Made by a program: the position numbers and the translations under genes | In this document: positions 1 to 6,944 of the stretch, in pieces | Numbering within the stretch: the first letter of the stretch is position 1 | Layout: each line of letters begins with the position of its first letter | From: Bacteroidales bacterium | Lineage (GTDB): Bacteria; Bacteroidota; Bacteroidia; Bacteroidales; P3 | Assembly: GCA_900769785.1 (NCBI GenBank) | Contig: CAAGHV010000043.1 | Location: forward strand, 1 to 10,460 | Direction of reading: 5' to 3' | DNA length: 10,460 bases | The notes under the pieces: generated by a model | Told to the model about the DNA's origin: nothing | The model's input: the letters and a program-made list of their open reading frames with translations, nothing else | The model's database searches: none

Positions 1-50
1 CTATAGAAAATTTAAAGATTTTAATTCAACCAACGGGTTTTAGCTTATTC

Positions 51-82
51 AAAAATATATAGCATGGTGTGACTACTATATA
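51..82 (-). terminator. Candidate intrinsic terminator after the DAHP synthase gene
   Basis: Read on the minus strand, a 7-bp stem TATATAG/CTATATA (plus strand 56-62 and 76-82) encloses a 13-nt loop and is followed by a short run of five T (plus strand 51-55). It starts 11 bases past the stop codon of the last gene of the leftward operon, where a terminator is expected. The stem is purely AT-rich apart from one G-C pair, so it is weak and could be chance in AT-rich DNA. Positions 1-50 show no recognisable gene. Confidence 0.4.
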
Positions 83-93
83 AATGTTACCCA

Positions 94-1137
94 CTACTTC
101 TTATTCATTATTTCATCTTGTATTCTTACGCTTTCGGTATGTATATGTTCCAACAGTTTTTGAGTAAATTCGGCTGATAGTCCCATATTGCCGGCTATGT
201 CTATTCGGTTGTTTAGCACCTCTTGCCAACGGCCTAGTTGGAGTACAGTAAGGTTGTTGTTTATTTTTATTTCGGCTATTTGTTTTACAATGTCCAATCG
301 TTGGCTAAGGATTGATAGTAGTTCGCTGTCAAGTATATCTATTTTTTTGCGTAGTATCTCTAATTCGTATGGCGATGATGTGTTGTTTTCTCTTATAACA
401 AGGCTATCTATTAGGCTGTCAAATTCCTCGAAGTTCAATTGTTGTTCCTTGTCGGTAAGGGCATTGTAAGGGTAGGGGTGTACCTCTATCATCAAGCCGT
501 TGAAGTTTAGGTCCATGGCTGTTTGTGATATTGATTGTACCATAGCTCTATTGCCCGAAATATGACTTGGGTCGCAAATAAGTGGAATATGAGGCATTGA
601 GCGTTTCAGTTCTATAGCTATTTCCCACAATGGGTTGTTTCTATAGCCGTAGTTGTTGTTCAGAAAGAAACCTCTGTGTACGGCTGCAATATCGGATATG
701 CCAATGTTGGACATACGTTCTATGGCACCAATCCATAGTTTTACATCGGGAGTTAGAGGGTTTTTTATCATCAGTGGTATGTTTATTCCTCTGAGTGATG
801 ACGATAATTCTTCCATCGAAAAGGGATTTCCCGATGTACGAGCACCTATCCAAAGGCTATCAATACCGTATTTCAAGCATAGCTCCACATGTTCAGGTTG
901 TGCCACTTCTACAGCAAAAGCCGCATTGGGATATTGTAGTTTGATGTCGGCTATCCATTTCAGAGCCTCTTCGCCCATGCCTTCGAAACCGCCGGGGCGT
1001 GTACGTGGTTTCCATGTTCCGCAGCGTATAAGATTTACTTTGTTGTTGCTACACAGATGTTTTACCACACTTTTCATCTGCTCTTTACTTTCGGCACTGC
1101 ACGGACCGGCTATTATAAAAGGCTTGTTGTCGAACAT
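94..1137 (-). CDS. Bifunctional 3-deoxy-7-phosphoheptulonate synthase / chorismate mutase (type II, AroQ)
   Basis: Cytoplasmic 347-residue fusion enzyme of the shikimate pathway. The N-terminal part (about 1-245) is a class I-beta DAHP synthase, condensing phosphoenolpyruvate and erythrose 4-phosphate. It shows AGPCSAES (10-17), KPRTRPGGFEGMG (43-55), RTSGNPF (100-106), CDPSHISG (188-195) and the IEVHP and NALTD motifs; likely metal ligands are Cys13, His192, Glu218 and Asp229. The C-terminal part (about 255-345) is an AroQ chorismate mutase converting chorismate to prephenate, with Arg263, Arg280, Lys291, Arg303, Ser336 and Gln340 matching E. coli active-site residues; the positions of E. 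coli Asp48 and Glu52 are Gln300 and Trp304. The C-terminal mutase order is the one known from Porphyromonas and Bacteroides, where the mutase domain mediates feedback control by prephenate. ATG lies 2 bp after the preceding stop, so translation is probably coupled. No other aromatic-pathway gene is in the window. Confidence 0.96.
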   Translation of the reverse strand: MFDNKPFIIAGPCSAESKEQMKSVVKHLCSNNKVNLIRCGTWKPRTRPGGFEGMGEEALKWIADIKLQYPNAAFAVEVAQPEHVELCLKYGIDSLWIGARTSGNPFSMEELSSSLRGINIPLMIKNPLTPDVKLWIGAIERMSNIGISDIAAVHRGFFLNNNYGYRNNPLWEIAIELKRSMPHIPLICDPSHISGNRAMVQSISQTAMDLNFNGLMIEVHPYPYNALTDKEQQLNFEEFDSLIDSLVIRENNTSSPYELEILRKKIDILDSELLSILSQRLDIVKQIAEIKINNNLTVLQLGRWQEVLNNRIDIAGNMGLSAEFTQKLLEHIHTESVRIQDEIMNKK

Positions 1138-1139
1138 GG

Positions 1140-2426
1140 CTATCCTACAATTATTTGTGTCATACTATCTTTGTCGAGGTATTTTGCCGATATTTGGCAT
1201 ATCTTTTCTGGTGTTATGCTATCAATGGTTTTCAGATAGTTATCGGTAAACACTTCCGATGAATGGCTCGTAACCATTGTTTTATATCTGTCGGCTATCT
1301 CAAATACTCCGTCTATACTTCGTATAAAATCGCCTATAAGGTATCCTTTTACCACTTCTAGTTCTTCGTTGCTCACCGGCTGAGTGCTCATATTGCTAAG
1401 TTCGTTGTATATTTCTTTTACAGCATCATGTGTAACATCTTTGCCCACTTCGGTGGTTATAAAGAAAACATTGGCACCTCTAAAAGCTTGAACCATGGAG
1501 TAGATAGAATAGCAGTAGCCTTTTTCTTCTCTTATATTGGCGGTAAGTTTGCTTCCAAAGTAGCCTCCAAGTATGGTGTTGGCAAGCATAATTTCGGTAA
1601 AATCGGTGGTATCCCATGTGGTATCTAGCACTTTGCCTATTCTTATGGTGCTTTGTACGGCGTCGGCTTTGGGAATATACACCTGTGTTGGCAGCAGAAA
1701 TACCGGCTTGGGTACTATAGGGCTTAGTAGGGAAGAGGTTTTCTTTTGTCCAAAAAGTTGGTTGATTGTCACAAGGATATTATCGTCAATATTGCCCGAA
1801 ACAAATATTTTGCAGTTGTCTATATGATAGTGTTTGTTGTAAAACTCACGAACATTATCAACTGTAAGTTTATCGAAATCCTTTTCCGATGCAAACGAAC
1901 CATATATATGTTCTTTGCCAAATATATTTTGATAGAATGTTCGGCGAGCAACATAGTTTGTTTTCATCATCTCGTTTAGGAATCGTTGTTTGGATTTGTT
2001 GATGGTTATTTGGAATTCGTTTTCGGGAAAAACAGCGTCGGTAAGTATCTCGTGTAGTAGTGGAAGTATTTCTAAAACATATTTTTTTACCATCAAAACC
2101 GATATCGTAGCCGTTGTGGAATCAATGTTTTTGTCGATATATATACCTCTATAGTCCAATATTTCGGCTATTTCTTTTGCTGTATGTTTGCTGGTGCCTT
2201 CGGTAATAAGTTTGTTTGCAATCATAGCACTTAGCATGTGCGATTGGTAGGCTTTGCCTGCTTCAAATACAAAGTCTATCTTCACTATATCCACACTCTG
2301 TGAATTGAAACATACAATGTTGTTTCCATTATCCATTTTATGGAATTGTGGCAAAAGGTTGCTACGGTCTATGTTGGTAGTGTTTAGTTTTAAATTTTTG
2401 TTGGGATTGATGGTTCTATTTATCAT
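1140..2426 (-). CDS. M16 (insulinase/PqqL-like) family protein, apparently lacking the zinc motif
   Basis: A 428-residue protein with the two-lobe M16 peptidase layout. The C-terminal lobe has the well-conserved segment around 286-306 (ILGGYFGSKL, then IREEKGYCYSIY), the usual second-domain R/Y region of the family. In the N-terminal lobe, where active members have HxxEH just before a (K/E)GT turn, this protein has Met68, Asn71 and Lys72 before EGT (76-78), so the zinc-binding and catalytic residues are missing. Related bacteria often encode M16 proteins as pairs of a catalytic and a non-catalytic subunit; this resembles the non-catalytic type, but no catalytic partner is visible here. No signal peptide is seen, so it is predicted cytoplasmic. 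It sits 27 bp after the TonB-dependent receptor and 2 bp before the DAHP synthase gene. Family assignment is strong; inactivity is inferred from the missing motif. Confidence 0.9.
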   Translation of the reverse strand: MINRTINPNKNLKLNTTNIDRSNLLPQFHKMDNGNNIVCFNSQSVDIVKIDFVFEAGKAYQSHMLSAMIANKLITEGTSKHTAKEIAEILDYRGIYIDKNIDSTTATISVLMVKKYVLEILPLLHEILTDAVFPENEFQITINKSKQRFLNEMMKTNYVARRTFYQNIFGKEHIYGSFASEKDFDKLTVDNVREFYNKHYHIDNCKIFVSGNIDDNILVTINQLFGQKKTSSLLSPIVPKPVFLLPTQVYIPKADAVQSTIRIGKVLDTTWDTTDFTEIMLANTILGGYFGSKLTANIREEKGYCYSIYSMVQAFRGANVFFITTEVGKDVTHDAVKEIYNELSNMSTQPVSNEELEVVKGYLIGDFIRSIDGVFEIADRYKTMVTSHSSEVFTDNYLKTIDSITPEKICQISAKYLDKDSMTQIIVG

Positions 2427-2453
2427 ACTTTATCTTATATATTCTTGCTGATG

Positions 2454-4898
2454 TTAGAATGTAAGTGTTAGTTTAAGGTTGAATTGACGCATGGTTAAGA
2501 AATTTGGTACTGCATAATAGCGGTTGTCGTAGTCGGCAACCCAAATGTATGATACCACATTCTTATAGTTGAAAAGGTTAAATACTTCGATGTTTAACCA
2601 TACATCGTCGAAGTAGCGGAATAAGCGTTTGTTTTTCCAATCGGCTATTCTGCTTAGTTGAATTCCCCCCGTCATATCTACACGGAAGTATGAAGGGAAG
2701 CGGTGAGTGGTGGAAAAGTCTGTTTGTCCCGGTTTGGTAAATGGTAGTCCTGTTCCATACACAAAGTTGAGGCTTACCCTCATCCATGGTAGCGATGGCA
2801 TATAGTCTTGAAAGAATAGCTTTACCATAAAGCGTTGATCGGTGGGGCGTGATATCCAACCGTAGTTGTCACCTTCTATATCTTCCTGCGTTTTCATTAG
2901 CGAAATGCTTGCCCACGATTCCACACCGTCAACAAACTCGCCGTTTATGCGTAGGCTTATACCTGTGGAGTAACCTATTGCATTGTTTTCGGCCATATAG
3001 CGTATTCTCATATTATCTATCTCGTAGGGAATAAGGTCGGTGATATATTTATAATATACATCGCCGGTAAGTTTGAAAGGCTTGTTGCCCCACACAAAGT
3101 TGTAGTCGAAGGTACCCATTATTTGGTATGATTTCTGTGTTTTTATGTTGTGGTTTATGCTGCCATCTTTATATCTGTATTCCCTGTAGAAAGGCGATTG
3201 TGCGTAAGCTCCTGCCGAAAGGCGGAACAACATATCTTTTTCCCAATCGGGCTTGTAGTTGGCACTGATACGTGGACTGATAAAGAAATCGTTGTTGAAA
3301 CTCCAGTAATGTCCACGTAATCCAAGTAGGATACTTGTCATACTTTTTTCTCTATAGAAATCAAAATTTCGTTGTACATAGCCCATTACACGGTGTGAAC
3401 TTACGGCGTTTTCGCTTTTTACATAGTTTTGTAGTTCGGGAGCAAAGGGAGTGTTGTTGCTGTCGCCCGGCATTCCTGTATCGGGATTGGGTATGGTGAA
3501 ACCTGCCGAATCTACCATTCGCCATTCTTTCATTTTGTCATACACATACTCGTGTTGGTATTTAAGGCCCCAATTCCAATTGCCTAAACTAGTAAAATAT
3601 GTACCTTTTAATTCGGTATTCAATACCTGTGTTTGTAAGTAGTTGCGTGCATGTTCGAGGTATGTACCCACACCACGGTCAAATTTGTTTACTTCGCCAA
3701 CCACCGAACCTACATTTAGTTCGTATAGCCAATATTGTCCTTGTATGTCATAAACTTCGCTTTCGTTGGTGGTATATGCCGATGTTATCCACTTCCATTG
3801 CATGTTTTCGTTTGGACGGTAGTCGAACGTTACGGCACCCATCATGGTGGTATATTCATCTATTTCCTGTCCATCGAAATATACACGTAGCTGCATTGCT
3901 TCGAAGAAGTTGCCAAAGTTAGTAGTTTGGTTTTGTGGAACAAGGCCATATTTGTTCTTTGAATATATGCCCAAAAATGAAATGTCTAACTTGGGGCTTG
4001 CTTTGTAGGTAAGTATGGTTTGCATATCAGTGTATGCCGATGTATAATCGCCCTCGGTATCTAATGTGTTGAGGAGGTATTGGTTACTATGGCGTCTTAA
4101 CCCTATGCTATAGGTGAATTTTTCTTTTATTGTGCCTTCTATATATGCACTGCCTCCCAATAAACTTCCCGATATTTTTCCTCCAAATTTGTTGGGGCGG
4201 TGGTAGGTAATATCTAGTACCGACGACATTTTGTCGCCATATTTTGCTTCAAATCCACCGGGACTGAACATAACACGTTCCACCATATCGGGGTTTATGA
4301 TAGACAATCCTTCCTGCTGTCCGCTACGTACAAGAAATGGACGATATACTTCCACATCGTTGATATATACAAGATTTTCGTCGAAACTGCCTCCGCGTAC
4401 GCTGTATTGGCTGCTTAGCTCGTTGTTGCTACCCACGTCGGGAAGGGTTTTTATAAGGCTTTCCACTCCGCTTTGCGGACCGGCAATATTTTCAATTTTA
4501 TCTACATCTATTTGGGTGAATGTGCTTTTGCGTACTCTTTCGTCCTTTATGGTTACTGGGGTTATGGTTAGAGAACTTGTTTTCATTATGCAGTTAAGTA
4601 TCTTTTTTTCGTCAGCTTTTGCATTGATGGTATGCTGCTGTGATTCAAAACCAACGGTTGAGAAGAGTATGATTATATCCTTGTTTGACGGTATTTTAAG
4701 TGTATAGTATCCTTTAGCATCGGTAGTAGTTCCAATGGGAGGGTGGGTATCTTTTATGCTTACGTTTACAAACTCCAAACCTTCGCCATTTTCTATGGTT
4801 ACTCTGCCTTTCAAAGTGGCAGTTTGAGCCATGGCTAGATTAGTTGTCATCAATGCTATAATTGTAAATATTATGTATGTTATCCTAAATTTCTTCAT
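2454..4898 (-). CDS. TonB-dependent outer-membrane receptor with carboxypeptidase-regulatory-like N-terminal domain
   Basis: An 814-residue outer-membrane transporter expected to import a ligand using TonB/ExbBD energy; the substrate cannot be told. A signal peptide covers about residues 1-24 (basic MKKFR start, hydrophobic core, AMA-Q cleavage site). Residues about 27-107 form a CarboxypepD_reg-like beta-sandwich (LKGRV, FVNVSIKDT, TTTDAKGYYTLKIP, GFESQ), typical of Bacteroidota receptors. The plug domain spans about 115-235, with SSQYSVRGGSFDENLVYIND (162-181) and FSPGGFEAKYGDKMSSVLDI (211-230). The remaining 580 or so residues are barrel, ending in alternating LKLTLTF with a terminal Phe, the usual outer-membrane insertion signal. 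No SusD-like lipoprotein gene is adjacent, so this is not an ordinary SusC/SusD glycan pair. It lies 30 bp after the TIGR02757 gene and 27 bp before the M16 gene in the same operon. The gene appears intact. Confidence 0.95.
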   Translation of the reverse strand: MKKFRITYIIFTIIALMTTNLAMAQTATLKGRVTIENGEGLEFVNVSIKDTHPPIGTTTDAKGYYTLKIPSNKDIIILFSTVGFESQQHTINAKADEKKILNCIMKTSSLTITPVTIKDERVRKSTFTQIDVDKIENIAGPQSGVESLIKTLPDVGSNNELSSQYSVRGGSFDENLVYINDVEVYRPFLVRSGQQEGLSIINPDMVERVMFSPGGFEAKYGDKMSSVLDITYHRPNKFGGKISGSLLGGSAYIEGTIKEKFTYSIGLRRHSNQYLLNTLDTEGDYTSAYTDMQTILTYKASPKLDISFLGIYSKNKYGLVPQNQTTNFGNFFEAMQLRVYFDGQEIDEYTTMMGAVTFDYRPNENMQWKWITSAYTTNESEVYDIQGQYWLYELNVGSVVGEVNKFDRGVGTYLEHARNYLQTQVLNTELKGTYFTSLGNWNWGLKYQHEYVYDKMKEWRMVDSAGFTIPNPDTGMPGDSNNTPFAPELQNYVKSENAVSSHRVMGYVQRNFDFYREKSMTSILLGLRGHYWSFNNDFFISPRISANYKPDWEKDMLFRLSAGAYAQSPFYREYRYKDGSINHNIKTQKSYQIMGTFDYNFVWGNKPFKLTGDVYYKYITDLIPYEIDNMRIRYMAENNAIGYSTGISLRINGEFVDGVESWASISLMKTQEDIEGDNYGWISRPTDQRFMVKLFFQDYMPSLPWMRVSLNFVYGTGLPFTKPGQTDFSTTHRFPSYFRVDMTGGIQLSRIADWKNKRLFRYFDDVWLNIEVFNLFNYKNVVSYIWVADYDNRYYAVPNFLTMRQFNLKLTLTF

Positions 4899-4928
4899 AT
4901 TGCTTATGATAACGCCAATAGTTGTTTA

Positions 4929-5645
4929 TTATTGTTTGTTTTCCACTCCGTAGCCAAATAATGCAAAATCTCCTTTGCAAGGGTCGTCGGCAAATACTTC
5001 TTTCAGTTTGTTTGTTATAGTTTTGGTGTTCGATAGGGTGTATGATTTGCTTTGTGTAAGCCCCAATGTGTATGCCATTCTGCACACATGAGTATCTAAA
5101 GGAATAATCAAATCGCCAGGCGAAAACTTTTGCCATATACCCAAATCTACTATTCCATCGCGGCGTATCATCCATCGTAGAAACATATTTATTTTTTTTT
5201 GAGGACTTTTGTCTGATATCTCAAACACTTTGCATATTCTTTCAAAAGGTGTGTTGCCATTTTGTACCAACACGCAATCTTCCATACTTGGAAATGAAGT
5301 GTATATACTGTATAGCTTGCTGAATATGGTATTCATTTGGCTGTGGCTTATCATTCGGTAGAACGAATTGACGTTTTCTGTCTCAAAATCCTTTTCCCAC
5401 TTCTTCGACATTACGTATTCGTATGGCGAATGTCCCATCATTGTATCCAATGTGTTGCAGGTTTTTATTATCTGTTTTCGGTTGCCAAAGCTAAGATATG
5501 CTGTTATGAATCCGCTTATTTCTATATCTTGTTTGCAATTGCCACGCTTGCGGTGTGGAAACTGAACGGGGTCATTGTTTATGAAACTTGTTGTATTGTA
5601 TTTCTCGGCCCAAAGTCTAAGCTGCTCTTTTAGTTCTTTTTTCAT
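4929..5645 (-). CDS. TIGR02757 / DUF2400 family protein of unknown function
   Basis: A 238-residue soluble protein matching the TIGR02757 (DUF2400) family by its conserved segments: DPVQFPHRK (25-33), DIEISGFITAYLSFGNRKQI (40-59), FLRWMIRRDGIVDLGIW (155-171), IPLDTHVCRMAYTLGL (181-196) and DPCKGDFALFGYGV (221-234). The family has no experimentally established role known to me. The PLDTHVxR segment resembles the catalytic-Asp region of HhH-GPD DNA glycosylases such as Nth (VDTHIFR), but no helix-hairpin-helix LPGVGxKTA motif and no Fe-S cysteine cluster are visible. The start is supported by the family-like N-terminus. It overlaps the end of the upstream acyltransferase gene by 29 bp in another frame, which suggests translational coupling. 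No signal peptide or membrane segment is seen. Confidence 0.9.
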   Translation of the reverse strand: MKKELKEQLRLWAEKYNTTSFINNDPVQFPHRKRGNCKQDIEISGFITAYLSFGNRKQIIKTCNTLDTMMGHSPYEYVMSKKWEKDFETENVNSFYRMISHSQMNTIFSKLYSIYTSFPSMEDCVLVQNGNTPFERICKVFEISDKSPQKKINMFLRWMIRRDGIVDLGIWQKFSPGDLIIPLDTHVCRMAYTLGLTQSKSYTLSNTKTITNKLKEVFADDPCKGDFALFGYGVENKQ

Positions 5646-6795
5646 TGTATAATAGGTGTGATAAACGTATTATTAAGCTGATAATTATAGGTAGAACTGC
5701 ACTATTATAGTGTTGTATGTTTATAATAATATTGAGCAATGCTAGAAATAAACACGTTAATAACGTATATATTATGTATTTATTTATTTTCTTTGGGCAA
5801 AAGATAAGTAGTAGAAATATAGGGTTGGCCCATAGTATATTTAAGTTTTCTTTTACACACCAATGCGATGAGAGTGCCCACATAAAGGCAACTATCAGTC
5901 CCACTATTCCTACAATCGAAAACAGCGGTATGTCGAACCACTTTATTTTTATGTTTTTCTTGACAGATATGTAGGTGAGTATGCAGGTTATAAGGCATAG
6001 TATCCAAAATACTATTATTGGTGATATGCTTTTGGGATTGTCGGTTTTCGTTTCATCAAGTATTAGTGTAGATGATAGACATAAATTGGTAGTGTCCAAA
6101 TGGTTTTGCAGATAGAAAGGAATGAACATACATTCGGCAGTGCTCACAGGTCTGTCGCAGCGTATGCCCAATAATGCATCAACGCCAAACTGCCACCACA
6201 TCAACCTTTCGTTGGTATAGGGGTATATTATTTCGCGGAATGTTAGGTCTATAAGGTTGCGATATGTGTTGGTGGTATGGGTGCTATTATTGGTATAGAA
6301 ATCTCTGTTTAGGCTCTTCTCTATTATATCTCTTGCACGTGTGGCACAGTTGTCGCGAAAGAAGTCGTATTTGTAATAACGATTTTCTTTCCTGTAATTC
6401 TCTCTTAGTGATTGATATAGTTTGTTGCGTTCTTCGTCTGTAAGATTTAGTTTTTGTTCAACCACCCAACGTCCTTCGTATCGATATGATAGTATGAAAT
6501 TGTTATAGTTTTGTACACTAAGCATATAATCAAGATTACCTAAAGCAAACTTTAAGTAAAGATTTGGGGTGTCGAAATCGAAAGTACCATAGTTATACAC
6601 ATGGTCTATGCCTAATGAGGTGTCGCAAACCCTTATTGCACTATGACCAAAACTAAGGTAGTACTCGTTGCCTGCTCCGCAAGTAAGGAGGCTTACCTCG
6701 GCATTGGGTGACAGTTTATATTCTTGACCTTTGGAGTTAAACGGTATCAGGTATATTGCAGTTATCAATAATGTGTACCAAAATCTCTTTATCAT
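5617..6795 (-). CDS. lnb: Lnb-like lipoprotein N-acyltransferase (DUF4105 domain plus five membrane helices)
   Basis: A 392-residue envelope protein. Residues 1-23 form a signal peptide or N-terminal membrane anchor. The periplasmic part (about 25-240) is a DUF4105/Lnb N-terminal domain with a permuted papain-like arrangement: His51 in LSFGHSAIRV and Cys150 in FFRDNCATRARDI are the likely catalytic pair. The C-terminal third has five hydrophobic helices at about 258-279, 287-309, 319-333, 337-360 and 366-383, with the loop SSHWCVKENLNILWANP between the second and third. This layout is that of Lnb, described in Bacteroides as the enzyme that N-acylates the lipoprotein N-terminal cysteine in place of Lnt. 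Assignment to the family is firm; that this copy performs N-acylation is inferred. It is the first gene of the leftward operon and overlaps the next by 29 bp. The nearest upstream signals are in the 149-bp gap before it. Confidence 0.85.
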   Translation of the reverse strand: MIKRFWYTLLITAIYLIPFNSKGQEYKLSPNAEVSLLTCGAGNEYYLSFGHSAIRVCDTSLGIDHVYNYGTFDFDTPNLYLKFALGNLDYMLSVQNYNNFILSYRYEGRWVVEQKLNLTDEERNKLYQSLRENYRKENRYYKYDFFRDNCATRARDIIEKSLNRDFYTNNSTHTTNTYRNLIDLTFREIIYPYTNERLMWWQFGVDALLGIRCDRPVSTAECMFIPFYLQNHLDTTNLCLSSTLILDETKTDNPKSISPIIVFWILCLITCILTYISVKKNIKIKWFDIPLFSIVGIVGLIVAFMWALSSHWCVKENLNILWANPIFLLLIFCPKKINKYIIYTLLTCLFLALLNIIINIQHYNSAVLPIIISLIIRLSHLLYNEKRTKRAA

Positions 6796-6873
6796 GATGT
6801 TGTTTGTTTTATTTATATGATATCTAATTACGTTTTTTTTCTTTTTTTATTGCATTGGGTATATATATCCCAA
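6796..6873 (-). promoter_or_regulatory. Leader region before the lnb-like gene; promoter not resolved
   Basis: This stretch precedes the first gene of the five-gene operon, so it or the adjoining hairpin should hold the promoter. On the plus strand it contains a T8-C-T7 tract (6833-6848) and a small hairpin TTGGG-N9-CCCAA (6855-6873) with an AT-only loop. I found no exact Bacteroidota -7 element (TAnnTTTG). The nearest match, ATAATTTG, is one base out of register and falls in the end of the inverted repeat next door. The ATG at 6795 has A-rich upstream sequence but no Shine-Dalgarno motif, as usual in this phylum. Confidence 0.25.
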
Positions 6874-6921
6874 CAAATTATCCTATATATGTTACACCGG
6901 TAACATATATAGGATAATTTG
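6874..6921 (-). terminator. Perfect 22-bp inverted repeat; candidate terminator of the surface-protein gene
   Basis: Positions 6874-6895 and 6900-6921 are exact reverse complements (22 of 22) separated by the 4-nt loop ACCG. As RNA this gives a long, continuous, mostly A-U stem. It begins 23 bases past the stop codon of the leucine-rich-repeat gene, which favours a role at the 3' end of that transcript. There is no proper U-run after it on the minus strand, so a standard intrinsic terminator is not proven. A processing or stabilising hairpin, a regulator-binding palindrome for the downstream operon, or a remnant of a small element are alternatives. No target-site duplication is visible at its edges. 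Confidence 0.5.
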
Positions 6922-6944
6922 CTAACTAATATAGGTTATTCTAC

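Noticed and set aside
653..1249. Plus-strand open frame of 198 codons across the end of the DAHP synthase gene
   Set aside because: It is antisense to a firmly identified enzyme gene, its translation shows no family motif, and it crosses the boundary of two minus-strand genes.
4231..4707. Plus-strand open frame of 158 codons inside the TonB-dependent receptor gene
   Set aside because: The minus strand here encodes the plug domain with clear motifs; the plus-strand translation is low-complexity Ser/Leu-rich with no recognisable domain.
2454..4898. SusC-type glycan receptor of a polysaccharide-utilisation locus
   Set aside because: At 814 residues it is shorter than typical SusC proteins, and no SusD, glycoside hydrolase or regulator gene is adjacent.
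5717..6007. Short open frames on both strands over the membrane part of the lnb-like gene
   Set aside because: They are shadows of the five-helix coding region, with no conserved motif and no plausible start context.
6833..6873. Hairpin plus T-run as an intrinsic terminator
   Set aside because: On the plus strand the T-run precedes the hairpin, and on the minus strand the hairpin is followed by A, so neither orientation has the hairpin-then-U order.
6874..6921. Miniature transposable element
   Set aside because: The inverted arms are nearly contiguous with only a 4-nt loop, and no flanking direct duplication is visible, so a hairpin is the simpler reading.
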